Source: Bradyrhizobium sp. sBnM-33
Lineage (GTDB): Bacteria > Pseudomonadota > Alphaproteobacteria > Rhizobiales > Xanthobacteraceae
Reading direction: 5' to 3'
NCBI RefSeq assembly: GCF_032917945.1
Contig: NZ_CP136624.1
Coordinates: 930,001 to 994,000 of the forward strand
Length of the DNA: 64,000 nt
The notes beneath the pieces are model-generated. The model was not told the DNA's origin. It saw only the letters and a list, made by a program, of their open reading frames with translations, and made no database searches. This document shows positions 37,290-45,650 of this stretch, one piece after another (the stretch's first letter is position 1; each line of letters opens with the position of its first letter). Both the position numbers and the translations under genes were made by a program.

Positions 37290-37589
37290 ATGATCTACGT
37301 TATCGCCACCACGCCGATGAAGCCGGAAAACAAGGACGACTTCATCAAGGGGCACAAGGCCTGTATCGCCGAGACGCTGAAAGAGAAAGGCTGCATCTCC
37401 TATGAAGGCCACGTCAGCGTGAACGATCCAAACCTGTATGTGGTGGTGGAGCGTTGGGAGACCCGCGACGACCTCAATGCACATGGCCGCGCACCGCACA
37501 TGAAGGTGTGGCGGGAATACTCCTCGCAGATGAAGACCGCGCCGACGGTGATCGAGATCATCAGCGACGGCAAGGTGGAGAAGTTTTAG
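37290..37589 (+). CDS. Antibiotic biosynthesis monooxygenase (ABM) domain protein, copy 2
   Basis: 99 residues, the same ABM fold and length as the preceding protein (MIYVIATTPMKPENKDDFI, KGCISYEGHVSVNDP, VVVERWETRDDL, HMKVWREYSSQMKTAPTVIEII). It starts 26 bases after the first copy, so the pair probably forms homo- or heterodimers. The two are divergent (about half identical), so the duplication is not recent. Substrate unknown. Confidence 0.82.
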   Translation: MIYVIATTPMKPENKDDFIKGHKACIAETLKEKGCISYEGHVSVNDPNLYVVVERWETRDDLNAHGRAPHMKVWREYSSQMKTAPTVIEIISDGKVEKF

Positions 37590-37625
37590 TGTTCGCGTAT
37601 TGCTGCGCATTCAGTGGCCTCTTGG

Positions 37626-37712
37626 TTCGAGACGCGCGGCGTTGCCGCGCTCCTCACCATGAGGATCTTAGACCTCATCCTGAGGAGGCGCGGAGCGCCG
37701 TCTCGAAGGATG
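37626..37712. repeat. Family 5 palindromic repeat upstream of ureE
   Basis: TTCGAGACG (about 37627) pairs with CGTCTCGAA (about 37699), CGCTCCTCA (about 37649) pairs with TGAGGAGGCG (37681), and ATGAGGATC pairs with the central GACCTCAT. This is the 'CCTCATCCTGAGGAG' type of rhizobial repeat. It is a single copy in this window and fills the gap ahead of ureE. Confidence 0.7.
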
Positions 37713-37749
37713 AAGCCCAGATGCCCGAATGCGCTTCAGGTATTTCCAC

Positions 37750-38322
37750 ATGATCCGCGCGACCAAAGTTTTGGGCCAGCATCGCTGGACGCAAGCAGCC
37801 GCCGATACCGTCGTGCTCGATTTCGACGACCGGCACCGGCGGCGGATGGCGATGATGGGCACGCGCGGGCTCGAATTCCTGCTCGACCTGGAGAACGCGG
37901 TGGCGCTGCGCGGCGGTGATGCGCTGGTGCTGGAGGACGGCCGGCTGATCGAGGTGGTCGCGGCCGCCGAGCCCTTGATCGAGATCCGCGGCGTCGATCC
38001 CCTGCATCTGGTCCGCATCGCCTGGCATCTCGGCAACCGCCATCTGCCGACCCAGATCATGCCGAAGGGCCTGCGTATTCGCCGCGATCATGTCATCGAG
38101 GCGATGGTGAAGGGGCTGGGTGCGCGCATCATCGAAATCGAGGCGCCGTTCGATCCCGAAGGCGGGGCGTATGCGCAGGTTTCGCATGATCATGCCTCGC
38201 ACCATCACGGCCATGATCATCGTCACCATGATGATGATCATGCGCACCATCACGACCACGACGAACATTGCGACCACGATCATCACCACCACGATCATTC
38301 CCATGCTCATGACCACAAGTGA
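37750..38322 (+). CDS. ureE: Urease nickel metallochaperone UreE
   Basis: 190 residues from ATG 37750. The N-terminal UreE domain (about 1-70) is followed by the metal-binding domain ([29 protein letters not shown] with its conserved His). After residue about 140 the tail is histidine- and aspartate-rich, with over twenty histidines including HHHH. It should bind several nickel ions and supplies nickel to UreG. The end overlaps the predicted ureF start by 14 bases. Confidence 0.94.
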   Translation: MIRATKVLGQHRWTQAAADTVVLDFDDRHRRRMAMMGTRGLEFLLDLENAVALRGGDALVLEDGRLIEVVAAAEPLIEIRGVDPLHLVRIAWHLGNRHLPTQIMPKGLRIRRDHVIEAMVKGLGARIIEIEAPFDPEGGAYAQVSHDHASHHHGHDHRHHDDDHAHHHDHDEHCDHDHHHHDHSHAHDHK

Positions 38323-39040
38323 GCCTGCGCCCGCCGACGCGAGCAGCGGAATGAGTGCGGAGGAATCAGCGGCGCTGTACCGGCTGATGACCTGGCTGTC
38401 GCCGTCCTTCCCGGTCGGCGCATTCTCCTATTCCAGCGGCATCGAATGGGCGGTTGAGGCCGGTGACATTACCGACGCCGCCTCGCTGCGCGACTGGCTA
38501 GCTGCGATGCTGGTTGACGGTTCCGGTTTCTGTGACGCCGTGTTTCTGGCGCAGGCGCATCGCGCCGCGTCCGTGCAGGACGCCATGGCGTTGCGCGACA
38601 TCGCCGAACTCGCTACTGCCTTCGTGCCCTCGCGGGAGCGTCAGCTCGAGACGACAACGCAGGGCCGCGCCTTCATCGACATCGCACGCGCCGCCTGGGC
38701 CTGCGACGGGCTCGACAGCATGGTTGCTGCGAGCGGCAGCGCGATCGTGTATCCCGTCGCGGTTGGCGTCGTCAGCGCCGCGCATGCCGTTCCGCTTGCG
38801 CCGGCGATGCACGCCTTCCTGCATGCCGTGGTGTCGAACTGGATTTCCGCCGGCGCGCGCCTCGTGCCGCTCGGGCAAACCGACAGCCAGCGCATTCTCG
38901 CCGGCCTCGAAATCGATGTCGCCGCCACCGCCCGCCGCGCGCTCGCAGCTTCCCTTGACGATCTCGGCAGCGCTACCTTCCGCGCCGATCTCGCCAGCCT
39001 CCGCCACGAGACGCAGTATACGCGGCTGTTTAGGTCATGA
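38309..39040 (+). CDS. ureF: Urease accessory protein UreF
   Basis: 243 residues from ATG 38309, overlapping ureE. ATG 38351 is an alternative giving 229 residues. Family features are [25 protein letters not shown], the segment with [11 protein letters not shown], and a C-terminus ([15 protein letters not shown]) ending LFRS. UreF bridges UreD and UreG and gates GTP-dependent nickel insertion. A much longer reading frame from 38120 lies inside ureE and is not real. Confidence 0.93.
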   Translation: MTTSEPAPADASSGMSAEESAALYRLMTWLSPSFPVGAFSYSSGIEWAVEAGDITDAASLRDWLAAMLVDGSGFCDAVFLAQAHRAASVQDAMALRDIAELATAFVPSRERQLETTTQGRAFIDIARAAWACDGLDSMVAASGSAIVYPVAVGVVSAAHAVPLAPAMHAFLHAVVSNWISAGARLVPLGQTDSQRILAGLEIDVAATARRALAASLDDLGSATFRADLASLRHETQYTRLFRS

Positions 39041-39054
39041 GGCCGCAGCAAGCT

Positions 39055-39142
39055 GTAGCCCGGATGGAGCGAAGCGTAATCCGGGGGCACCTCACATTCG
39101 GATCAACTGGTCCCGGATTGCGCTGCGCTCCATCCGGGCTAC
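39055..39142. repeat. Family 6 palindromic repeat between ureF and ureG (copy 1)
   Basis: GTAGCCCGGATGGAGC (39055-39070) is the exact reverse complement of GCTCCATCCGGGCTAC (39127-39142). Inner arms GCGTAATCCGGG and CCCGGATTGCGC also pair. A second, less perfect copy lies at 41974-42049. Confidence 0.85.
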
Positions 39143-39177
39143 GATCGTCCAAGCGCGCAACTAGAAGAGCATCGCAA

Positions 39178-39810
39178 ATGTCAAAATCTCACGGCCCGCT
39201 CCGTATCGGCGTCGGCGGTCCTGTCGGCTCCGGCAAGACCGCGCTGATGGACCTGCTCTGCAAGTCGATGCGCGAGCGCTACGACATCGCCGCCATCACC
39301 AACGACATCTACACCAAATGGGACGCGGAGTTTCTGGTCCGCTCGGGCTCGCTGACGCCGGACCGCATCGCCGGCGTCGAGACCGGCGGCTGTCCGCACA
39401 CCGCGATCCGCGAGGACGCCTCTATGAATCTCGCGGCGGTCGCCGACATGCGCGCGAAATTTCCCGATCTCGATCTGGTGCTGATCGAATCCGGCGGCGA
39501 CAATCTTGCCGCGACGTTTTCCCCCGAACTCGCCGATCTCACGATCTACGTGATCGATGTCGCCGCCGGCGACAAGATCCCCTCCAAGGGCGGGCCTGGC
39601 ATCACCCGCTCGGACCTCCTCGTCATCAACAAGATCGACCTGGCGCCTTACGTCGGCGCGTCGCTGGAGAAGATGGAGACTGACGCCAAGCGTATGCGCG
39701 GCGAGCGGCCGTTCGTGATGACCAATTTGAAGAAGAGCGAGGGGCTCGATCGCATCATCGGCTTCATCGAGACCAAGGGCGGCCTGCGCCCGGCCGCGAA
39801 GGCCCGGTAG
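39178..39810 (+). CDS. ureG: Urease maturation GTPase UreG
   Basis: 210 residues from ATG 39178. A frame extending to 39037 is repeat sequence. The P-loop GPVGSGKT is at 14-21, the nickel-binding CPH motif is in [29 protein letters not shown] follows, and the guanine-specificity NKID motif is near residue 144. This SIMIBI GTPase couples GTP hydrolysis to nickel transfer into UreC. It is the last gene of the operon. Confidence 0.96.
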   Translation: MSKSHGPLRIGVGGPVGSGKTALMDLLCKSMRERYDIAAITNDIYTKWDAEFLVRSGSLTPDRIAGVETGGCPHTAIREDASMNLAAVADMRAKFPDLDLVLIESGGDNLAATFSPELADLTIYVIDVAAGDKIPSKGGPGITRSDLLVINKIDLAPYVGASLEKMETDAKRMRGERPFVMTNLKKSEGLDRIIGFIETKGGLRPAAKAR

Positions 39811-40137
39811 GGCCCAGACCTCCCTCGCCCCGTGAAGAACGGGGAGAGGGACCACAGCGAGCGCGGGATAGCCGACCCAGCGAACAGGCGGCCGAACAAG
39901 CGGTCAGGCCAGCGGCAGGTGAGCGGCGCGTTAACATTAATGCTCGGTCCGCCGCCGCAGCCCTCGGATTTGTCCGTCCGCGCCGGAACCAAATCGACGC
40001 TGTCAGATTATCAACTTCTGGCGCCGCCAAATCAGCGTTAACGGCTGCCGTGTTGTTTGCCCGCTGCCAAGCTGTCAGTTGCGTGCTGATGATCGCTCCG
40101 TCATATTCGCCGCGCTTGGCCTTCGCGCTATTGCCAT
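39811..40137. other. ureG-to-sensor intergenic region
   Basis: 327 bases with no supported gene. A hairpin CCCCGT/ACGGGG at 39828-39844 just after ureG resembles a terminator but lacks a T-run. A GGAAC at 39985-39989 is followed 16 bases later by GATT rather than CGTT, so it is not called a stress promoter. Nothing else was recognised. Confidence 0.4.
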
Positions 40138-41868
40138 GTGTCTCTGCCCCGGCAGACCTCGAAATGCTTCCAATACGTCTTCGCCAACACGTCATTCCTG
40201 AGTAAGCGAGTGGTTCGGCTGGGCTTCATTATCGGCTTTATCGCGCTGATCGGAGTTCTGCTCTCCGGTCTCGCAGCCTATCGCGTTCACGAGCAGGAAC
40301 TGGCGATCGACGGCATCGCGCTGTCGCGCGCCATCGACGTTCATGCCAGCCTGGTGCAGGACCGGCTGACCGAGCGCGAATTGCTCGCGCGCGTTGCATC
40401 CGGCCTATTTCGTTCACCCTCGGTAGTGAAGGCCAACATGCTGCAGCCGCTGCGTTCGGCGATCTATGCCTTCAAGACCGATTTTGTGGTTGCGTCCTGG
40501 ATCGCGCGTCTCAAGCCGGGCGATCTGGCGGCTGCGCAGGCGGAGTTGAAGGGGGCCGGGTTCACCAATCCAACGATCAGGGATTTCGACGACAAGCCGC
40601 TGGATCTCCGGACCATCAACAAGCCGATCGACGTGCTGATGGATCTCGAGCCGCGCAGTCCGGATACGCTCGGCTTTCCCGGCCGCGCCTACGACCGCCA
40701 CTCGGTGATCGGGCCGATGCTGGCGCAAGCGGCGGCAACCGGCAAGCCGCTGGCCTCGGACCCGATCCCGCTGTTGCGCCAGAACGGGCCGATCGGTCTC
40801 GTACTGGCCTCTCCGATTCTGCTGGAGGGCAGTTCGGAGCCGGCCGGCTTCGTCACCTTTTCCTACGAGTTGGCGCCGCTGATGCTGACCGATGACGACC
40901 GCTCGCTGTTTTCGGTGGTGTTGAAGGACCCTGATGACGCCAATGACGAATATGTCGCCAACGAGCAGGGCGTCGTCACGCTGCGGGCGGTGAGGCAGGG
41001 CGATCCGCTGCCGTCGGTGGTGCGGACGGTAACGTTCGGCGGCCGCGACTGGTCGCTCGGCTATTACGCCAAGAACAACGCCGCGCAGCGTGCGCAGCAG
41101 ACCGCGATCGTCGTCGCGGCCATTGGGCTGGCGCTCACCGGCATCGTCTGCGGGCTGTTCGGCTATGTCGCCTACAACAATCTGCGGCTCAGCCGCGAGA
41201 TCGAGGTGCGGATCGGTTTCGAGCGGCGCTTGACCGCCGTCATCGACGAGCTCAACCACCGGGTCAAGAACATCCTCGCCGTGATCCAGTCGATCGTGAC
41301 GCGCACGCTGCGCCACGGCTCCGACATGGATGTGTCGCGCGAGCTATTGATCGGCCGCATCCATGCGATGTCGAACGTGGTGACGCTGCTCAGCGAAAGC
41401 CAGTGGCAGGGCGTCAAGCTCAAGGGCCTGTTCGAGTCGCGCGCGATCCCGCATGCCGACCGTATCGTCGTCAACGGCCCGGATATCGCTGTCAGCGCGC
41501 GTGCCGCCCAGTCGCTCTCGCTGTTGTTCTTCGAACTGGCCTCGCACTCAGACGAGGGCCTGTCGCTGGTCGGCAAGCATCCGCATATCGTCGCGAACTG
41601 GGAAGTCTCGGGCGAGGAGCCCGACACGATCTTTCATTTCCGCTGGGAAGAGTTCAACACCAGCGCAGCGACGCGGCGCGAAGACTCGGATTTCGGCCTC
41701 ATCCTGCTCGACCGCGTCGCTCCCGAAGCGCTCGGCGGCACGGCAAAACGCTACTTCACCGATGTCAGCTATGTCTACGAACTCACCGCGCCGATGGTAA
41801 CCGTGGTCGACATGACCGAGCGCGACCGCACGGGCGAGATTTCCGCGCCGGTACGGCCGGTAAAGTAG
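40138..41868 (+). CDS. Membrane HWE/HisKA2-type sensor histidine kinase with degenerate N-box
   Basis: 576 residues. One helix at about 27-48, an extracytoplasmic sensing region at about 50-320 and a second helix at about 325-348 precede a HWE/HisKA2 phosphoacceptor box, DELNHRVKN, with His374. In the ATPase region the usual ELATNAAKYGALS reads ELASHSDEGLSLV: the Mg-binding Asn is His470. The FRWEE and LGG segments remain. ATP binding is therefore doubtful. Its position beside ecfG-nepR-phyR suggests a PhyK/PhyP-like regulator that phosphorylates, dephosphorylates or sequesters PhyR. Confidence 0.8.
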   Translation: MSLPRQTSKCFQYVFANTSFLSKRVVRLGFIIGFIALIGVLLSGLAAYRVHEQELAIDGIALSRAIDVHASLVQDRLTERELLARVASGLFRSPSVVKANMLQPLRSAIYAFKTDFVVASWIARLKPGDLAAAQAELKGAGFTNPTIRDFDDKPLDLRTINKPIDVLMDLEPRSPDTLGFPGRAYDRHSVIGPMLAQAAATGKPLASDPIPLLRQNGPIGLVLASPILLEGSSEPAGFVTFSYELAPLMLTDDDRSLFSVVLKDPDDANDEYVANEQGVVTLRAVRQGDPLPSVVRTVTFGGRDWSLGYYAKNNAAQRAQQTAIVVAAIGLALTGIVCGLFGYVAYNNLRLSREIEVRIGFERRLTAVIDELNHRVKNILAVIQSIVTRTLRHGSDMDVSRELLIGRIHAMSNVVTLLSESQWQGVKLKGLFESRAIPHADRIVVNGPDIAVSARAAQSLSLLFFELASHSDEGLSLVGKHPHIVANWEVSGEEPDTIFHFRWEEFNTSAATRREDSDFGLILLDRVAPEALGGTAKRYFTDVSYVYELTAPMVTVVDMTERDRTGEISAPVRPVK

Positions 41869-41973
41869 GTCACTCTCTCCGCACGTCGTCCTGCGTGCGC
41901 AGAGACGACGGAGTTGGAGAGCTGTACGCTCCATCTCCGCATTGGTTCTCATCGCGCTAATCACGGAGGAGCA

Positions 41974-42049
41974 GTAGCCCGGATGAGCGAAGCGACATCC
42001 GGGGCCGATCTGCAGTTGCTCCCGGATATCGCTGCGCTATCCGGGTTAC
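41974..42049. repeat. Family 6 palindromic repeat (copy 2)
   Basis: GTAGCCCGGATGAGCG at the left and CGCTATCCGGGTTAC at the right form imperfect inverted arms, with CATCCGGG/CCCGGATATCGC inside. It lies between the converging sensor and ecfG genes. Confidence 0.75.
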
Positions 42050-42069
42050 GACACTACGACACCGGCAAC

Positions 42070-42099
42070 AAAAAAGGCGGCCCGCTCGGGCCGCCTTTT
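42070..42099 (-). terminator. Terminator downstream of ecfG
   Basis: AAAAAAGGCGGCCCG and CGGGCCGCCTTTT form a GC-rich stem with a minimal loop, 22 bases past the ecfG stop. The T-run on the minus strand (and a shorter one on the plus strand) fits rho-independent termination. Confidence 0.85.
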
Positions 42100-42121
42100 C
42101 CGTGCCGTCTCGATCGCGTCG

Positions 42122-42670
42122 TCAGCCGCCATTGCCGCCGATCACGGCGCGCACCGTCTCGTCGGGCCCGAAATCCTCGGCGCCCTCGACATAGAGCAAC
42201 GCTGAGAGTTTCGAGCGCGCGCGGTTGACGCGGCTCTTGATAGTGCCGACCGCGCAGCCGCAGATGGCAGCGGCGTCCTCGTAGGAGAAGCCGGAGGCAC
42301 CGACCAGGATCAACGCTTCGCGCTGGTCCTGCGGCAGCTTGTCGAGCGCTGTGCGAAACTCCTCGAACTCCAGATGCGCGTTTTGCGACGGCTGGGTCTT
42401 CAAAGTTTTCGCGTAATTGCCCTCGGCGTCCTCCACCTCGCGCCGCCGCTTGCGATAGTCGGAGCGGAACAGGTTGCGCAGGATGGTGAACAACCAGGCC
42501 GGCAGGTTCGAGCCGGGCTGGAACGAGTCAATGTTGGCAATGGCGCGCAGCAACGTTTCCTGCACAAGGTCGTCCGCACGGTCACCATTGCCCGAAAGTG
42601 AGATCGCGAACGCGCGCAGGCTTGGTACCGACGCCAAAATGTCGTCGCGAAGAGAGTCCGTGAGAGGCAT
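42122..42670 (-). CDS. ecfG: General stress response ECF sigma factor EcfG
   Basis: 182 residues. Region 2 contains DDLVQETLLRAI and PAWLFTILRNLFRSDYRKRRRE (about residues 33-80). Region 4 holds LPQDQREALILVGASGFSYEDAAAICGCAVGTIKSRVNRARSKL (about 113-157). This matches the EcfG/ECF15 group of Alphaproteobacteria. It is held inactive by NepR until phosphorylated PhyR sequesters NepR. Its start overlaps the nepR stop by one base (TAATG). Five promoters matching its GGAAC-N16-CGTT recognition sequence lie within 12 kb. Confidence 0.93.
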   Translation of the reverse strand: MPLTDSLRDDILASVPSLRAFAISLSGNGDRADDLVQETLLRAIANIDSFQPGSNLPAWLFTILRNLFRSDYRKRRREVEDAEGNYAKTLKTQPSQNAHLEFEEFRTALDKLPQDQREALILVGASGFSYEDAAAICGCAVGTIKSRVNRARSKLSALLYVEGAEDFGPDETVRAVIGGNGG

Positions 42671-42867
42671 TAGTCCCTCCCGTCATTTTTTGCTGTTTCG
42701 TCGATCTGGGCCGCCGCCGCCTCCGGCCCATCGAGCTTCCGGATCAGCTCCGCAAAGCGGTCCGGCACGCCCTGTCGGACCACATCATCGTACATGGCGC
42801 GAAGCTGGTGGCCGATCCTCGATTGAATCTCGGCATTGAGCCCGCCCTGCTTTTTTGCTTCCTTCAT
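42670..42867 (-). CDS. nepR: Anti-sigma factor NepR
   Basis: 65 residues from ATG 42867. GTG 42879, with GGGGAAG directly upstream, would give 69. The core IGHQLRAMYDDVVRQGVPDRFAELIRKL matches the NepR helices that grip EcfG or PhyR. The flanking N- and C-termini are polar and probably disordered, as usual. It is co-transcribed with ecfG and divergent from phyR. Confidence 0.92.
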   Translation of the reverse strand: MKEAKKQGGLNAEIQSRIGHQLRAMYDDVVRQGVPDRFAELIRKLDGPEAAAAQIDETAKNDGRD

Positions 42868-42961
42868 GGTCTGATCCACGCTTCCCCGAGAGTTAATTCT
42901 CTGTGGTTTCAAGAGGTTACCTCGAAATTGGGCCTAGCCGCCGCGTTATAGGTCAGAGGCT

Positions 42962-42986
42962 AATGCGAATATCTGCGGATGGTTCC
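42962..42986 (-). promoter_or_regulatory. Near-consensus EcfG promoter for nepR-ecfG
   Basis: On the minus strand GGAAC (42986-42982) is followed after 16 bases by CATT (42965-42962), one mismatch from the GGAAC-N16-CGTT consensus. It would start transcripts about 80 bases before nepR and give autoregulation. Three further GGAAC elements point the other way, toward phyR (42995, 43007 and 43046), but none has a CGTT partner at 16-17 bases. Confidence 0.5.
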
Positions 42987-43179
42987 GAAAACTGGGAACT
43001 TTTTCTGGAACTTTTTTGGCTTCCGCGAGTAGTCGGGGTGCCAGGGGAACCGGGTCCCCCCGAATCAAGGCTTAAGAAACTTTTAATTGGCGCCGGACGC
43101 GGCGCTCAAGGTTACGTCCGCCCAGATGCGACCCTAAGTAACGGCCAAGGATACGGCCCAAGACAAGGATGGAATGGGG

Positions 43180-43986
43180 ATGTCCCGATCACAGCTCGTT
43201 GCTGAACATCTGCCGCTGTTGCGGCGCTATGCCCGTGCGCTCACCGGAAATCAGGCCTCGGGCGATGCCTATGTGGCCGCCATGCTGGAGGCCCTGCTGC
43301 AGGATGGCTCGCTGCTGGATGAACGGTTCGGCCCGCGCGCCGGGCTGTTCAAGCTGTTCACCCAGATCTGGAATTCGGTCTCGCTCAACGACAATCCTGA
43401 TGTCGCGACGCTGGCGCTGCCGCCGGAGCGGCGGCTGTCGAACATCACGCCGCTGCCGCGGCAGGCTTTCCTCTTGCTGTCGCTCGAAGGCTTCTCCGAG
43501 GAAGAGGTAGCGTTCATTCTCAATACCGACATTGCCGAGACCCGGCAACTGACGGATACCGCCGGCCGCGAGATGGCGGCGGAAATCGCCACCGACGTCC
43601 TGATCATCGAGGACGAGACCTTCATCGCGATGGACCTCGAGAGCCTCGTGAAGAATCTCGGTCACAACGTCATCGGCGTCGCCCGCACCCATGCCGACGC
43701 CGTCGCGCTCGCCAAGAACAAAAAGCCCGGCCTGATCCTCGCTGACATCCAGCTCGCCGACGGCTCGTCGGGCCTCGATGCGGTCAACGAATTGCTACGC
43801 GCGTTCGAGGTGCCGGTGGTGTTCATCACCGCTTACCCCGAGCGCTTCCTGACCGGCGAACGCCCCGAGCCCGCGTTCCTGATCTCAAAACCGTTCCAGC
43901 CCGCGATGGTTTCGGCGGTCGCGAGCCAGGCGTTGTTCTTCCAGCGCAACTCGCGCAATCGGACCCCGCGCGCAGCCACCGGTTGA
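43180..43986 (+). CDS. phyR: Stress response regulator / anti-anti-sigma factor PhyR
   Basis: 268 residues from ATG 43180. ATG 43174 is also in frame. The N-terminal sigma-factor-like domain (1-125) mimics EcfG. A C-terminal receiver (about 138-258) has acidic pair Glu144/Asp145, phospho-acceptor Asp189 (ILADIQLAD), Thr217 and Lys237. Phosphorylation exposes the sigma-like domain to capture NepR. It is transcribed divergently from nepR-ecfG and followed by a terminator. Confidence 0.95.
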   Translation: MSRSQLVAEHLPLLRRYARALTGNQASGDAYVAAMLEALLQDGSLLDERFGPRAGLFKLFTQIWNSVSLNDNPDVATLALPPERRLSNITPLPRQAFLLLSLEGFSEEEVAFILNTDIAETRQLTDTAGREMAAEIATDVLIIEDETFIAMDLESLVKNLGHNVIGVARTHADAVALAKNKKPGLILADIQLADGSSGLDAVNELLRAFEVPVVFITAYPERFLTGERPEPAFLISKPFQPAMVSAVASQALFFQRNSRNRTPRAATG

Positions 43987-44017
43987 TCTAGGCCTTGTTG
44001 AGTGAGTAGGAATGCAT

Positions 44018-44048
44018 CCGGCGCGCTCGACTAGCGCGCCGGATTTTT
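44018..44048 (+). terminator. Rho-independent terminator after phyR
   Basis: CCGGCGCGCT (44018-44027) and AGCGCGCCGG (44033-44042) form a 10-bp stem followed by ATTTTT. It lies 31 bases past the phyR stop. Confidence 0.9.
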
Positions 44049-44111
44049 CTCGTCGTGTACATGCCGCAGCTTGTCTGCGATGAATCTGCGAATGGTGTGG
44101 GGTAGAATTCG

Positions 44112-45095
44112 ATGAGTATCGGGCTGATCGGCCTTCTCGACGATGTCGCTGGTATCGCGAAGGTAGCCGCAGCCTCCCTCGATGATGTCGCTAGCCAGGC
44201 CGCCAGGGCGGGCGCAAAAGCCGCAGGCGTCGTGATCGACGATACCGCGGTCACGCCCGGTTACGTGATCGGGTTCGAGCCGAAGCGCGAGCTTCCCATT
44301 GTGGGCAGGATCGCCGCAGGATCGCTGCGCAACAAGCTGTTGATTCTGCTGCCAGCCGCCTTGGTGCTGAGCTACTTCCTCCCCTGGACGATCACGCCGC
44401 TGCTGATGCTGGGCGGCGTCTATCTTTGCTACGAAGGGGTCGAGAAAGTGCTGGAAGCGGTCATGCCCCATCAGGCACACCAGCACGAGGCCCAGCTCGG
44501 CTCGGTGTCGTTGAACGCTCAGTCAGTCGAAGACGAGAAGGTCGCAAGCGCGATCAAGACCGACTTCATCCTTTCAGCCGAGATCATGGCGATCACGCTG
44601 GCGGCGCTCCCAGCGGGGAGCATTTGGAAGCAGGCGCTCGTGTTGGCGGTCGTGGCGATCGGAATCACCGTCGCCGTGTATGGCGTGGTCGCGCTGATCG
44701 TGAAGGCCGACGATGTCGGCGTGGCTCTGGCGCGGAGCGACCGCGCCTCGGCTCTAGGCCGCGCGCTCGGACGCGGCATCGTTCGCAGCATGCCCGTGCT
44801 TCTGAAACTCCTCAGTGTGATCGGCACCGCCGCCATGATCTGGGTGGGCGGCGGCATCATCCTGCATGGCCTCGAGGTCTTCGGCCCGCCCGCGATCGAA
44901 CACGCCGTCAAGGCGGCGGCCGAGGCTGCGGCGCACGCGGTGCCGCCCGTCGCCGCGATTGTCGAATGGATGGTTGAGGCCGCCATCTCCGGTGTCATCG
45001 GATTGCTGATCGGCGCCGCATCGATTCCGGTCGTCGGATTTGTCATCGCGCCCGCGTGGAAAGCCGTGAAAGCTGTTCTGCAAGGAGGTCGGTAG
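44112..45095 (+). CDS. DUF808 family inner-membrane protein
   Basis: 327 residues with about seven hydrophobic segments. The N-terminal DDVAGIAKVAAASLDDVASQAARAGAKAAGVVIDDTAVTP motif is diagnostic of the DUF808 (YedI-type) family. The segments KLLILLPAALVLSYF and PVVGFVIAPAWKAVK are also typical. Its molecular function is unknown. It stands alone on the plus strand, with no stress-type promoter seen upstream. Confidence 0.85.
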   Translation: MSIGLIGLLDDVAGIAKVAAASLDDVASQAARAGAKAAGVVIDDTAVTPGYVIGFEPKRELPIVGRIAAGSLRNKLLILLPAALVLSYFLPWTITPLLMLGGVYLCYEGVEKVLEAVMPHQAHQHEAQLGSVSLNAQSVEDEKVASAIKTDFILSAEIMAITLAALPAGSIWKQALVLAVVAIGITVAVYGVVALIVKADDVGVALARSDRASALGRALGRGIVRSMPVLLKLLSVIGTAAMIWVGGGIILHGLEVFGPPAIEHAVKAAAEAAAHAVPPVAAIVEWMVEAAISGVIGLLIGAASIPVVGFVIAPAWKAVKAVLQGGR

Positions 45096-45212
45096 GCCAG
45101 GTAATGCGTGTCGAAGCGGCGCTCATTCTGGGCGAACCACTCGGCGTGCGTGAGGTCGTGGCGATGGTGCTGGCGGCTGGCCTTGCGAAGGGCGTGATGG
45201 AAGCCGTGTGGC

Positions 45213-45650
45213 TCAACAGCCGCGGCAGATGCTGTTCACCTTGGACCTCAGCCTCGCTTCTTCCTGTTCCCACGACGGGCCGGGCTGGTTCGCGAAGCCG
45301 GGCCGGTTCGCGAATATAAATGGGATTGCCAATCTCAGATGATCTTCATTCAGGTTCGGCGGAGGTATCGGAAACGGTTGGGCACGTTCGATAATCGCCA
45401 GGCTTTCTTCGTCGAGCGCGCGATTGCCGGTACTTTCCTCGAGCCAGCGAGAAACCAGTCCGCCATTGCGGTCCAGGACGAAACCGACCTTGGCGGTGCC
45501 ACGGTGGTCCGACGCTGCCGCTGGAAAACGCTTGCTGCTATCCAACCGGGCAATGATCTCCTTGTGCCATTCCTTGATCGTTTCGGACCGCGCAACAGCA
45601 GGCATGGCGATCGTAGTAAGCAGGGCAATCAGGCTGATTCGGCGCAACAT
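45213..45650 (-). CDS. TonB C-terminal-like periplasmic protein
   Basis: 145 residues from ATG 45650. A TTG at 45671 is an upstream alternative. The signal peptide (about 1-24) is followed by a single TonB-type C-terminal fold: RFPAAASDHRGTAKVGFVLDRNGGLVSRWLEESTGNRALDEESLAIIERAQPFPIPP. There is no Pro-rich spacer or membrane anchor beyond the signal, so it is a free periplasmic domain rather than an energy-transducing TonB. The role is unknown. Confidence 0.75.
   Translation of the reverse strand: MLRRISLIALLTTIAMPAVARSETIKEWHKEIIARLDSSKRFPAAASDHRGTAKVGFVLDRNGGLVSRWLEESTGNRALDEESLAIIERAQPFPIPPPNLNEDHLRLAIPFIFANRPGFANQPGPSWEQEEARLRSKVNSICRGC

Noticed and set aside
29668..39142. CRISPR array or insertion sequence as the explanation for the repeated sequences
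   Set aside because: Repeats are scattered single palindromes of different families, with no regular spacers and no transposase gene.
39985..40009. GGAAC-N16-GATT upstream of the sensor kinase as an EcfG promoter
   Set aside because: The -10 element differs from CGTT at the two first positions, so it was not called despite good placement.
42995..43050. Three GGAAC elements pointing toward phyR as EcfG promoters
   Set aside because: None has CGTT or a one-mismatch form at 16-17 bases; they are noted only as -35-like elements.
45056..45319. 87-codon open frame between DUF808 and the TonB-like gene
   Set aside because: It overlaps the end of DUF808 and the TonB-like gene, has no ribosome-binding site and resembles no family.
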